A DNA stretch of 64,000 bases from UBA7672 sp040398465 (GTDB lineage Bacteria; Pseudomonadota; Alphaproteobacteria; Caulobacterales; Hyphomonadaceae), in NCBI GenBank assembly GCA_040398465.1, contig JBBAUA010000011.1, positions 1-64,000 on the forward strand. Reading direction: 5' to 3'. This document shows positions 17,747-25,610 of this stretch, one piece after another. A program made the translations under genes and the position numbers. The notes beneath the pieces are model-generated. The model was given only the letters and a program-made list of their open reading frames with translations. It was not told the DNA's origin and searched no databases. Position 1 is the first letter of the stretch, and every line of letters begins with the position of its first letter.

Positions 17747-18466
17747 ATGAAGCGCAAGTCCGGTACGCCAGCGAGGACATTCGATCTGAATCACGAGAGC
17801 CTTGAGCTTCTGGACGAGCCGGTCATCGATCTTGTCGCGGACAATGCGCAGCTGCGGGCGGCTCTGTTCGGCGCCGAACGGGCCGGCGCTCGGCCCGAAA
17901 CAATCACGACGGAGCTGCAGCACCGCATCGGCAACCTTCTCGCTGTCGTCCAGGCCATGGCTCGCCAGACCTTCAGGCATTCAGACCCCGTCCGCCTTGC
18001 GGAGTTCGGCGCGCGGATGAACGCGCTCGGCATGGCGCAAGCCATCCTGATCGAAGCGGAAACACGGGGCGCAACCCTTGCCGAAGTCGTCACGAGCGCT
18101 CTGGCGCCACACGGCGCGGATGGCGCAACCCGCGATCGGATCAAGGTTGCCGGACCCGAGATGAGGCTGGAAGGCCGCCGCGCGCACGCCCTCACCCTTG
18201 CCCTGCATGAGCTCGCAACCAACGCGGCCAAGTACGGCGCGCTCTCGGTCGAACGCGGCTCGGTTGAAATCGAATGGCGCACCGAGGAAGGACAGCTCGA
18301 TTTCGTCTGGCGCGAACGGGACGGACCGGCCTGCCCGTTGCCGGAACGAACAGGCTTTGGATCTTTCCTGATCACGCGAAACCTCGGGATCGCGTTCGGC
18401 GGCGCAGTCGACCTCGACTTCGACACGGCTGGCTTGATTTGCCGCCTGCGGGCGCCAGTCCTCTGA
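17747..18466 (+). CDS. HWE/HisKA_2-type sensor histidine kinase core
   Basis: A 239-aa protein consisting of little more than a kinase core. The phospho-acceptor histidine lies in ELQHRIGNLLAVVQAMARQT (about residues 57-76). The N-box is LALHELATNAAKYGALS, followed by the WRERDGP pattern and GFGSFLITRNLGIAFGG, features of the HWE/HisKA_2 class. The N-terminal 50 residues are not a recognisable sensor domain and there is no membrane helix, so any signal is perceived in the cytoplasm or via a partner. In alphaproteobacteria such kinases often feed PhyR, the regulator of NepR-EcfG. The convergent nepR-ecfG genes lie 30 bp downstream, which supports that role, although phyR itself is not in the window. 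Confidence 0.85.
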   Translation: MKRKSGTPARTFDLNHESLELLDEPVIDLVADNAQLRAALFGAERAGARPETITTELQHRIGNLLAVVQAMARQTFRHSDPVRLAEFGARMNALGMAQAILIEAETRGATLAEVVTSALAPHGADGATRDRIKVAGPEMRLEGRRAHALTLALHELATNAAKYGALSVERGSVEIEWRTEEGQLDFVWRERDGPACPLPERTGFGSFLITRNLGIAFGGAVDLDFDTAGLICRLRAPVL

Positions 18467-18496
18467 ATCGCAGCGCAGTCGTCGCTCTCCAACCGA

Positions 18497-19099
18497 TCAG
18501 GCTGACATGTCCCTGCCCACAGCCTGCGTCGTCGGCTGGACCTGCATGGCCGTGGCTTCTGTCATGATCGTACTGAACGCCGCCGATGCGGAGACGTCGG
18601 ATTGCGCTCGCTGCTTTCCGCTTTGACGCTCCAGAATGCCGACCAGTTCGGCGCGTGCGCGATTGACCCGGCTTTTCACCGTGCCGATGGCGCAGCCGCA
18701 GATTGCCGCCGTGTCCGCATAAGAAAGCCCCGCCGCCGTCACCAGAACGAGCGCTTGTCGCTGGTCAAACGACAACAACTGCATCGCGTTTCGTACATCG
18801 AGCAGTTCCTCGCGCACCGACGGATCGTCAGCGACAACCAGCGTGCTTTCGGCAACCCCGGGATCGAGCGGTACGCTTCGCCACGAGCGGCGCGCGCGTG
18901 AATAGTGCTCGTTGCGCAGGATCGTGAACAACCATGCCTTGAAGTTTGTGCCCGCCTGGTAGCTGCTGCGCGCCCGCCAGGCCTTGATCATCGTTTCTTG
19001 GGCGAGATCTTCCGCCTCCGGGCGGTGCGTCATGCTGAACGCAAAGGCGCGCAAATGGGGGATCAGGGCGACGAGCTGGGCTTTGAATGTTGCATCATC
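18497..19099 (-). CDS. ecfG: ECF sigma factor of the EcfG (general stress response) type, start anomalous
   Basis: Sigma-70 region 2 is DPxF-like DDATFKAQLVALIPHLRAFAFSMT, then AEDLAQETMIKAWRARSSYQ and FKAWLFTILRNEHYS. Region 4 is SFDQRQALVLVTAAGLSYADTAAICGCAIGTVKSRVNRAR. It would direct RNA polymerase to GGAAC-N16/17-CGTT promoters. Conserved sequence begins about codon 1 as placed here, right after nepR, yet no ATG, GTG or TTG lies in frame between the nepR stop and that point. The nearest ATGs (19098 and 19095) are one base out of frame. A missing A in CAACATTC (19092-19085) would restore a start at either of them. So either a sequence error, a lost base, or an unusual initiation or frameshift. 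The nearest in-frame ATG (19372) lies upstream of nepR. Confidence 0.85.
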   Translation of the reverse strand, partial: DDATFKAQLVALIPHLRAFAFSMTHRPEAEDLAQETMIKAWRARSSYQAGTNFKAWLFTILRNEHYSRARRSWRSVPLDPGVAESTLVVADDPSVREELLDVRNAMQLLSFDQRQALVLVTAAGLSYADTAAICGCAIGTVKSRVNRARAELVGILERQSGKQRAQSDVSASAAFSTIMTEATAMQVQPTTQAVGRDMSA

Positions 19100-19119
19100 G
19101 ACGGCGCCGCCACGCGCCT

Positions 19120-19308
19120 CTAGCTGAACATCGGCTGGGGCGCCCGATTCCGCCGCACCCGGTCCGCTTGCGCCAGAAGCTCCAGAAAGGCCTGTGGCGG
19201 CTCTTCGCTGACCATTGCCGCGTAAACCTGGCTCAGCGCCTTGCCGATGCGCTTCTGACGAAGCCGGGCATCCTGCAGGCTGTGCATCGGGCCGGGAGTG
19301 TATGACAT
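19120..19308 (-). CDS. nepR: Anti-sigma factor NepR
   Basis: A 62-aa protein that binds and silences EcfG until phosphorylated PhyR takes its place. The diagnostic core is GKALSQVYAAMVSEEPPQAFLELLAQAD (residues about 22-49), matching the NepR helix-loop-helix consensus of G..LR.VYD.V..EPVPD.F..LL..L. It is 20 nt upstream of the conserved start of ecfG, as in other alphaproteobacteria. The ATG at 19308 gives the full family length; an internal ATG (MHSLQD) is possible. This is the standard nepR-ecfG arrangement. Confidence 0.88.
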   Translation of the reverse strand: MSYTPGPMHSLQDARLRQKRIGKALSQVYAAMVSEEPPQAFLELLAQADRVRRNRAPQPMFS

Positions 19309-19403
19309 GCAACGTCTTGCCTCGCGCGCGGCAGGCGACTGCCGCGGAGTTACGGTAACGAATTGTCGTCAAAAGATCGGGCGCTTACCCCGCCAACTAC
19401 CAA

Positions 19404-19428
19404 TACGCGCAGCACGAGCCTTGGTTCC
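19404..19428 (-). promoter_or_regulatory. Weak EcfG-like promoter upstream of nepR
   Basis: On the minus strand GGAAC (19428-19424) is followed by 16 nt and CGTA (19407-19404), one mismatch from the EcfG consensus GGAAC-N16/17-CGTT. It lies about 96 bp upstream of the nepR start, so the locus may regulate itself, as in other alphaproteobacteria. One-mismatch matches occur by chance, so this is tentative. Confidence 0.35.
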
Positions 19429-19455
19429 ATCACCCACAAGGGTGCGAAACCGTGA

Positions 19456-20526
19456 TCAGCGACGCCGGGGAACCAGAAGCTGCAGCAGCAGGCCGGCCGA
19501 CCAGCTCATGTGCATCACGCCAGACGCCATGCCTGCCAACAGTCCGCATAACGACATACGCTGCACCGCCACGACCAGCGACGCGCCCGCAAGTGCAGCG
19601 ACGTAGCTCCCAGGCGCCAGAAGCGCCCACGGCGTAACCATCGCCATTGCAAGTCCGGCGAGGCAGCCGATCAGCGTGACAGGCGGGATCAGCTGCCGCA
19701 GCTTCGGCTTCTCGCCATGCTTCAGCAGCGTGCGGGCGCGGCCGCGGCCATAGTTATAGTATTGCCGCGCCAGCGCGCCCACCGTTGCACGCGGCAGGTA
19801 AGTCAGCCGGATGTCGGCGTCCATGAAGATGCGGCCGCCCGCCTGCCGCAACCGCGTGTCGAACTCTGCATCCTCATTGTGCGAGAACGTCTCGTCATAG
19901 CCGCCCAGGTGGACAAAGGTCTTGAGGTCGAAAGCCGCGTGATGGCCATGGTCGACGAATCCAGACGTCCGCCCGCCCCGATGCGCCGATCCGCCGGAGC
20001 CGAGGGGCGTATCGACGATCCAGGCATTGGCTTTCTGGAAGCAGGTTATGCCATCCGCATCCATCGGCACGACGACGGACGCCACGCCGCGCCTTGCAAG
20101 TGAGTCCGCCGCCTGCATCACATAGTTCGGTGGATAGATGGCGTGCGCATCGCACCTGACGAGGATTCGCCGGCCGATGCCGGCCCCTCGCGCCGCGGCG
20201 TTCACCGCCGCTGATTGCAGCCGCTTCGGATTATGCAGCAGGCGGAGATTTGGAAATTCCTCCTGCAGCATTTCCACTACGGCCCGCGTCCAGTCGCGGC
20301 TGCCGCCGTCGGCGACAATCATCTCGATCTGCTTCAACCGTTCATCGCCTGTCATCAGCGAGCGCACGCACGCCTCGATATGCCGGCCTTCGTTGAGCGT
20401 CGGGATCACGACGACGACATCCTCGCCACGCGCCATGCGCATGTGCACTTGGCCCGCAAGCCCGATCTTGCTTGCGGGCTGGTCAAGAACGAGCGTGGCG
20501 CCTGTATCAGCCACGTGCGGCTCCAT
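19456..20526 (-). CDS. Family 2 glycosyltransferase, ExoA-like
   Basis: A 356-aa membrane-associated GT2 enzyme. The GT-A core begins VVVVIPTLNEGRHIEACVRSL and contains MIVADGGSRDWT (DxD-type DGGS), GGYDETFSHNEDAEFDTRL (metal/acceptor ED motif) and AAVNAAARGAGI. The last 80 residues hold two or three hydrophobic segments. This resembles ExoA-type enzymes that extend the succinoglycan unit. The ATG at 20526 overlaps the upstream ExoM-like gene by 20 bp, so the two are probably coupled. Confidence 0.88.
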   Translation of the reverse strand: MEPHVADTGATLVLDQPASKIGLAGQVHMRMARGEDVVVVIPTLNEGRHIEACVRSLMTGDERLKQIEMIVADGGSRDWTRAVVEMLQEEFPNLRLLHNPKRLQSAAVNAAARGAGIGRRILVRCDAHAIYPPNYVMQAADSLARRGVASVVVPMDADGITCFQKANAWIVDTPLGSGGSAHRGGRTSGFVDHGHHAAFDLKTFVHLGGYDETFSHNEDAEFDTRLRQAGGRIFMDADIRLTYLPRATVGALARQYYNYGRGRARTLLKHGEKPKLRQLIPPVTLIGCLAGLAMAMVTPWALLAPGSYVAALAGASLVVAVQRMSLCGLLAGMASGVMHMSWSAGLLLQLLVPRRR

Positions 20527-21484
20527 AAAGTTCGATAGGCGCGCGCCCCAGGGCGGCTCCCAACACGCCGGCATGCAGGTGCGCGCGCACCACCGCGCGG
20601 CGCCAGCGCACCGGTGACCAGATCGTCAGGCCAGCCACCGCAAGGCAGCACGCAACCTTGGCAAGCGAGATCGCCCCCAGCGCTGTGCTCGCCTCCCCGT
20701 CACGCAGGCGAAGCAGGCCGTATGTCTGCCCCGCCCGATAAGCCCGCGTCGTCAACCAGTTCAGGTTCGCACGGCCAGGCGACACCGGCTCCACGACCAC
20801 CGCCGCGGGCGTATAGGTCATCGCAACGCCGGCGCGGGCAAGCATCGTGAAGAAGGCCGTGTCTTCCCCGCCGCTGCGCCCGAAGGACGGATCGAACCTG
20901 AAGGCGCCAACAGCCGTACGCTTCATCAGGACGTTACAGGTGTATCCGCCTTCGATCTTGCCGCGCCTGAGGGGGGCTGGCGTCGAGTGCATATCCGCTC
21001 GCCGCAACCAGCCCGGCGCATTTGCGTCGTAGGACGCGTTAACCTTGCCGAACACGACATCCGCTCGCGTCCGGTCCAGTTCAGAGAAAAGGCAGGCGAG
21101 CCAGTTTGGCCGCGCAACCTCATCGTCGTCGATGAACGCAACCAACGTCGCACGCGCCGCATTGAGGCAGGCATTGCGCGCGATCGAAATATTCCGGGCC
21201 GGCGCATGAAGGTAAACGCCCTCGAGTCCAAGGTCCGCGAACGCGCGCATCACTGTCTCGCGCGCGGATGGGATGTCATCATTGTCCGCTACAATCACCC
21301 GCAATCGCGTTGCGGCCGGCAAGTCCTGGCTCGCCAGCGAAGCAAGCAGACGCGCGACCGAAGGACGTTGGAAGGTGCACACGCACACATCCACATCGCG
21401 ACCGGGCGCGTTGCGACCGGGCACATTGCGATCGCGCACTGAAATCATGGTTTCCGGGACCATGACCCGCAAGGTGCAAGCCAT
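20507..21484 (-). CDS. Family 2 glycosyltransferase, ExoM-like
   Basis: A 325-aa GT2 enzyme. The core starts VDVCVCTFQRPSVARLLASLASQ, with VIVADNDD, ARATLVAFIDDDEVARPNW (DDD metal site) and FGRSGGEDTAFFTML (GED acceptor motif), a pattern shared with succinoglycan ExoM. The C-terminal part has hydrophobic stretches around LAVAGLTIW. The N-terminus carries a short imperfect repeat (RNVPGRNAPGRD). ATG codons near 21463 and 21448 are alternative starts. It precedes and overlaps the ExoA-like gene. Confidence 0.85.
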   Translation of the reverse strand: MACTLRVMVPETMISVRDRNVPGRNAPGRDVDVCVCTFQRPSVARLLASLASQDLPAATRLRVIVADNDDIPSARETVMRAFADLGLEGVYLHAPARNISIARNACLNAARATLVAFIDDDEVARPNWLACLFSELDRTRADVVFGKVNASYDANAPGWLRRADMHSTPAPLRRGKIEGGYTCNVLMKRTAVGAFRFDPSFGRSGGEDTAFFTMLARAGVAMTYTPAAVVVEPVSPGRANLNWLTTRAYRAGQTYGLLRLRDGEASTALGAISLAKVACCLAVAGLTIWSPVRWRRAVVRAHLHAGVLGAALGRAPIELYGAARG

Positions 21485-21660
21485 GCGCCATCACGAGGAA
21501 ATGGCTTGCGCCTGAAACTACACTGACAAGCGCTTCGCTTTCCTGCGCTAACCCGCACAGGCCCGCGCTCCGGCGCCTGCAACTGATATCGGAGCGTCAC
21601 GCAACCGATGGCGGATTGCCACGTTCTGTCTCGGCAATTCCCTGCCTGAAAGGAACTTCC

Positions 21661-22029
21661 ATGGTTATGACAACCGGCCACACGAGCGCTATCCGCGCAA
21701 CCAAGGTCATCGGCACGAACGTCTACAATCCGTCCGGCGACAAGATCGGCAAGGTCGAGGACGTCGTTCTCGACAAGTCTTCAAACAACATCATGTTCGC
21801 AGTCGTCGGCTTCGGCGGCTTCCTCGGCATGAACGAAAAATTCCACCCGCTTCCGTGGTCCACGCTCGACTACGAGAAGGGCCGGGATGGCTATGTCGTC
21901 AGCATGACGAAGGAGCAGCTCGAAGCTGCCCCCTCCGACGGCATCGACGAGCTGACGCGCGGCGATGGCAACACCACGCTCCGCGACGAAGTATACGACT
22001 ACTACAAGGCCCCCCGCTACTGGCAGTAG
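21661..22029 (+). CDS. PRC-barrel domain protein
   Basis: A 122-aa protein with one PRC-barrel domain: ATKVIGTNVYNPSGDKIGKVEDVVLDKSSNNI, then MFAVVGFGGFLGMNEKFHPLPWSTLDYE. Such small proteins are common in alphaproteobacteria and often belong to stress regulons. Their binding partners are unknown. The ATG at 21661 has AAGGA 7 nt upstream; longer in-frame starts lack one. It is monocistronic, ending at a strong terminator. Confidence 0.88.
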   Translation: MVMTTGHTSAIRATKVIGTNVYNPSGDKIGKVEDVVLDKSSNNIMFAVVGFGGFLGMNEKFHPLPWSTLDYEKGRDGYVVSMTKEQLEAAPSDGIDELTRGDGNTTLRDEVYDYYKAPRYWQ

Positions 22030-22131
22030 CCGCCGGCCCCACGCGCTCCGGACCGTGATCTCTGGGTCCAACCTGATCGCGGTCCGGCGGACCGGGTGGA
22101 CGTGCAGCCCGCCCGGTCCATCTGAAGACGA

Positions 22132-22162
22132 GGCCCGGGAAGCATCGCTTCCCGGGCCTTTT
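22132..22162 (+). terminator. Intrinsic terminator after the PRC-barrel gene
   Basis: A perfect 12-bp GC-rich stem, GGCCCGGGAAGC/GCTTCCCGGGCC, with a 3-nt loop (ATC) is followed by TTTTCT. It lies 102 bp after the PRC-barrel stop. Confidence 0.9.
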
Positions 22163-22197
22163 CTATCCTCATGTCGGAGAAGAGAAGTGCGTGGCGT

Positions 22198-22611
22198 TCA
22201 ACCTGCGGTCGCGCCAGCCACGGCCGGAACCGCATCCTTGTTCCACTTGTAGATGCGCCGGATGCTGCAAGAGCCATCATTGTAGCGTGCATCGGTCACC
22301 AGCTTATCCCCGGTCGACAGGCAGGAGCTGCCGCCCCGTGACACCAGGCCGATATTTAGGAACGCATCGCGCGGATTGCACGTCCCGATCAGCTCCAGCT
22401 TGTATTCGTCGTTCAACCTCGCCTCGACGATCACGGAGCGATTGTCGTTTTCACGCCAGTTGCGGATTTGCTGGGCGAAGCAGATGTTGTTGACCTCCTC
22501 GCCCTGCCGTGGGTCAGGCTTGGCGTCTGCCGTGTCGACTGGCGGTGTAGCGCAACCGGCAAGCAGCGCGGCTGCAGTGGCGGCGAAGAGAAACTTGGCG
22601 TTTTTCATCAT
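22198..22611 (-). CDS. DUF6491-like lipoprotein
   Basis: A 137-aa predicted lipoprotein. Signal MMKNAKFLFAATAAALLAGC has a lipobox ending at Cys20. The mature part carries ICFAQQIRNWRENDNRSVIVEA and a Cys pair region GTCNPRDAF...SSCLSTGDKLVTD, the arrangement of the DUF6491 family of periplasmic lipoproteins. It is convergent with the PRC-barrel gene, and the terminator at 22132 may serve both. Function unknown. Confidence 0.78.
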   Translation of the reverse strand: MMKNAKFLFAATAAALLAGCATPPVDTADAKPDPRQGEEVNNICFAQQIRNWRENDNRSVIVEARLNDEYKLELIGTCNPRDAFLNIGLVSRGGSSCLSTGDKLVTDARYNDGSCSIRRIYKWNKDAVPAVAGATAG

Positions 22612-22748
22612 GGGACTTCCCTCGTCAGGGACGCGCAGGCTGTCTCTTTCTGCCTGAGCGGCTGGTGAACACGATACACGCCTTTACGCGCCTGGCCCAG
22701 CCTCGGGACCGGTCGGAAGCCGCATCGCATCGCCCCGCGGCGCACAAT

Positions 22749-22774
22749 GGAACCCCGCCGGGCCGCGCCGCGTT
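22749..22774 (+). promoter_or_regulatory. EcfG-type stress promoter for the AI-2E-like permease
   Basis: GGAAC (22749-22753), 17 nt, then CGTT (22771-22774): an exact match to the alphaproteobacterial EcfG consensus. The -10 element ends 29 bp before the start of the permease gene. The EcfG factor itself is encoded 3.6 kb away. An exact match to this 9-base motif is expected roughly once by chance in a window this size, but the placement is apt. Confidence 0.6.
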
Positions 22775-22803
22775 GGAACACCGGACCCGGGCGGACAGCA
22801 AAC

Positions 22804-24048
22804 ATGGCAAGACGTAAGCGCGCTTCGAACTTTGCGGGCATCGCCGCTCAGGAGCCTTTCCTGATCGTCGGGCGCAATCCCCAACTCGTATCCGCCGTAA
22901 GCCTCGCCGTAATGGGCGTGCTTGCCGTTTGCGTCGCGCTCCGCGCCGGTCAGGGCTTCGTCGTGCCGATTGCCATGGCGCTGGTGTTTGCAGTCCTGCT
23001 GGCGCCGCTATGCCGCCTGCTCGAGATGATCTGGATACCGCGGCCGCTCGCAGCCGTATTCAGCCTGGTTACCGCAGGGTTCGTCGCCTGGATGGCGTTT
23101 TCCCTGATCGCCGAACCCGCCTCGCGTCTCATGGAAGACGCGCCCGCGATGATGAAGCGCGCCGAACGCCACCTTCAGGAACTGCAGGCGCCGTTGAAGC
23201 CGCTCACGGACATATCGAAGGAGGTCGAAGGTCTCAGCATCGTCGATCCCGAGACGCCGGCGTCGCGTAGGGTCGTCATGCAGGAGCAAGGCCTCGCCAG
23301 CTCGATCATGGCGACTGCAGGCGGCGCAGTCGTCCAGACTGGCTTCGTTTTCGTCCTGTGCTTCTTCCTCCTGCTGACCCGCGAGGAATTCCGCATCAAG
23401 TACATCGCCTTCCAGCGGACGCTGGCCGGCCGCGTGCGCGCTGCCCGCGTCTTCCGCGATGTCGGGCGACGCGTCACCGGCTACATGCTGACATTCTCGA
23501 TCATCAATCTCGTCGTTGGCGTCGGCACAGGACTCGCCTGCTGGCAACTCGGCTTGCCCGAACCGATAATGTGGGGCGGCCTCGCCTTCATCACCAACTT
23601 CATTCCCTTCCTCGGCCCCGCCATCATGATGGGCCTGCTGGGCATGGCGGGCCTCGCGACATTCGAGACGCTGATAGAAGCGTCCTTCCCCCTGCTCGCC
23701 TTCATGGCGATCAGCTTTCTCGAGGCCAACATCATCACGCCAACCGTCGTCGGCAAGCGCATGACGCTCAACCCGCTGGCCATCATCCTCGTCGTGTCGT
23801 TCTGGATCTGGCTGTGGGGCCCGATCGGCGGCGTGGTCGCGCTGCCGCTACTGATCATGTTCAAGGTGATCTGCGATCACACCCCGCCGCTGCGCGTCAT
23901 CGGCGCCCTCATCGGCGCGCCGCTTGTCCGCGACACCCGCATCAAGGACGAAATCGCCGCGCAGACCATCCCACACCGCAAGCTAGGCAGCCACGAGCCA
24001 GAAGCAACTGAGGGCGATGCAATCAAGGCGCAGGTCGCCGTTGTCTGA
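22804..24048 (+). CDS. AI-2E family permease
   Basis: A 414-aa inner-membrane protein with about eight hydrophobic segments. The layout is typical of the AI-2E/PerM family: two N-terminal helices, a third after the charged loop IPRPLAAV, a soluble middle region (QELQAPLKPLTDISKEVEG), then FLLLTREEFRIKYIA and the conserved loop ANIITPTVVGKRMTLNPLAII. Family members export signalling molecules or ions; the substrate here is unknown. The ATG at 22804 fits the promoter at 22749; a longer frame begins at 22747 inside that promoter. Probably part of the general stress regulon. Confidence 0.87.
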   Translation: MARRKRASNFAGIAAQEPFLIVGRNPQLVSAVSLAVMGVLAVCVALRAGQGFVVPIAMALVFAVLLAPLCRLLEMIWIPRPLAAVFSLVTAGFVAWMAFSLIAEPASRLMEDAPAMMKRAERHLQELQAPLKPLTDISKEVEGLSIVDPETPASRRVVMQEQGLASSIMATAGGAVVQTGFVFVLCFFLLLTREEFRIKYIAFQRTLAGRVRAARVFRDVGRRVTGYMLTFSIINLVVGVGTGLACWQLGLPEPIMWGGLAFITNFIPFLGPAIMMGLLGMAGLATFETLIEASFPLLAFMAISFLEANIITPTVVGKRMTLNPLAIILVVSFWIWLWGPIGGVVALPLLIMFKVICDHTPPLRVIGALIGAPLVRDTRIKDEIAAQTIPHRKLGSHEPEATEGDAIKAQVAVV

Positions 24049-24060
24049 TCCAAGGGGCGT

Positions 24061-24447
24061 TCAGCGCGCCTTCGGCGCAATGGCGGCCAGTGGCTTCACC
24101 AGCGCCTTGGGCGCCACCGCGCGATAGCTCTGGTCGATCCAGCCTTTCATAGTATCCAAATCGACGCCGCTGCCCGCAGTCAGCCGCGCTGTCACCCAGC
24201 CAGACTTTCCAAGCCCAAATCCCGTCGGCTCGGCCCACGCCAACGTCAACGCCATTTCCGACGAGACCGGCAGTTTCACCGTCATCGAGAACGCTTTCGG
24301 ACTCTCGGCCCCGCCAAACGCCGCGAACATCTTGCCCCTTACCTTGACGGCGTCGTGGCCCCAAGGATGCTGCAGCACGGCTTCGGGATAATTCAGCGCG
24401 AATGTGATCAGCTTCTTCTCGGCCTGCTTGACGGAAACCTTCGCCAT
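24061..24447 (-). CDS. MmcQ/YjbR-family protein
   Basis: A 128-aa protein of the YjbR (CyaY-like) fold: FALNYPEAVLQHPWGHDAVKVRGKMFAAFGG at the start, then SMTVKLPVSSEMALT and GWVTARLTAGSGVDLDTMKGWIDQSYRAVAPK. Family members are suggested DNA-binding proteins of unclear function. It is convergent with the permease gene, 12 bp apart, and divergent from the small gene at 24463. Confidence 0.85.
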   Translation of the reverse strand: MAKVSVKQAEKKLITFALNYPEAVLQHPWGHDAVKVRGKMFAAFGGAESPKAFSMTVKLPVSSEMALTLAWAEPTGFGLGKSGWVTARLTAGSGVDLDTMKGWIDQSYRAVAPKALVKPLAAIAPKAR

Positions 24448-24462
24448 CGCGATCCCTCACAT

Positions 24463-24834
24463 ATGCAGATGCGCATCGAATACCGCGACAACCCCATCCG
24501 CACGCCCATCACGCCCTGGGCGCATCGCGCGGTGGATGGGCCCTACTGGTCGGCCACTGTGTTCGATCCGCCCTGCCCGCGTCCAGTCCACGGCAAGGGC
24601 TATCCGGTCTGGTTCATCGACCATCGCGGCCGTTCGCTTGTCTTCGCCTCGCCAGAGGAGATTGCGCATGTGATCGACGTGCTCTCGCGGAAGATCCTCC
24701 CCAGCTCGCGCGAACTCGGCCAGCCCTACCTCGCCGTCAACAGTCACTGGCTCTCGCGCCTGCACGCGAGCTTCAAGCCATGGAAGGTCCGGCAGGAGCT
24801 TTTAAAACGCCTGCGGCAATACCCCGAGCCTTGA
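24463..24834 (+). CDS. Conserved-looking hypothetical protein, 123 aa
   Basis: I do not recognise the family. The protein begins MQMRIEYRDNPIRTPITPWAHRAVDGPYW and ends with a basic helical tail (KVRQELLKRLRQYPEP). There is no signal peptide or membrane segment. Composition matches the resident genes. The start was chosen to lie in the 15-bp divergent gap with the YjbR-like gene; translation from an internal ATG at 24469 is equally possible. Confidence 0.65.
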   Translation: MQMRIEYRDNPIRTPITPWAHRAVDGPYWSATVFDPPCPRPVHGKGYPVWFIDHRGRSLVFASPEEIAHVIDVLSRKILPSSRELGQPYLAVNSHWLSRLHASFKPWKVRQELLKRLRQYPEP

Positions 24835-24899
24835 AGGGGCTTCTCTAGCTGAGCGATAATTCTCTTGAGCTACAAATTGACGGTCTGTGGAGGCGCAAC

Positions 24900-25355
24900 A
24901 TGACAATCCAGACCGACACACAACTGCGCCGCCTGATCTATATCAGCTCCGCTTCGAGCCGTTTCCCGTAAGCCGAGCTCGATCAGATCCTTGCAGTCTC
25001 GCGCAGCAACAATTCGGCGCGCGGTCTGACGGGCATGCTGCTCTTCCACGACGGGTGCTTCTTCCAGGTGCTTGAGGGCGGCGCCGACACGCTCGAGCGA
25101 ACCTTCGCCACCATCTCGCGAGACACGCGGCACAGCGGGGTGATCACTCTCGAATCCAGGGCCATCGACGATCGCGGCTTCCCGCAGTGGAGCATGGGCT
25201 ATGTCGGCGCCCACGCCCTGCACCCGGCGCAGCGCGACCGGCTCATCGACCTCACAGCACGTGTCGCCGACGACGATCCGGCGCCGCTCGCGGAGGTGGC
25301 CCAAGTCTATGTCCACATCGAATCTTTCCTGTCGACCTTCCGCGAGTTCGCCTGA
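24900..25355 (+). pseudogene. BLUF blue-light sensor gene interrupted by a stop codon
   Basis: A 151-codon frame with a single in-frame TAA at codon 24 (24969-24971) encodes a complete BLUF domain. It has LRRLIYISSAS with the flavin-contacting Tyr14, SRSNNSARGLTGMLLF (Asn37/38), CFFQVLEGG (Gln56) and GFPQWSMGYV. BLUF domains bind FAD and sense blue light. The stop sits where one substitution from GAA, CAA or TCA would suffice. All other BLUF motifs are intact, so the loss looks recent, or the base is wrong. AAGGxG-like GGAGG lies before the ATG. Only fragments of 23 residues, or a restart at 25035, could be made as it stands. Confidence 0.8.
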
Positions 25356-25514
25356 TACGNNNNNNNNNNNNNNNNNNNNNNNNNNNNNNNNNNNNNNNNN
25401 NNNNNNNNNNNNNNNNNNNNNNNNNNNNNNNNNNNNNNNNNNNNNNNNNNNNNNNNNNNGTCTATGTCCACATCGAATCTTTCCTGTCGACCTTCCGCGA
25501 GTTCGCCTGATACG
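25305..25514. other. 100-N gap flanked by an exact 55-nt duplication
   Basis: Positions 25305-25359 and 25460-25514 are identical over 55 nt, with 100 N between (25360-25459). Such a duplication at scaffold joins is the mark of two contigs ending in the same k-mer, not a biological repeat. The real sequence is most likely continuous with a single copy. The duplicated piece holds the last 17 codons and stop of the BLUF gene. Confidence 0.85.
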
Positions 25515-25610
25515 GCAGGTCGCTGCCGCACTCGCGATATCGGCGTTTGATCTTGCGCAATTCATGAGCACCCGGAACAGTCCTCTCTCGGACTTCAGGG
25601 GATGACGGGC

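Noticed and set aside
22749..24048. AI-2E permease starting at 22747
   Set aside because: That start lies inside the EcfG-like promoter; ATG 22804 fits better.
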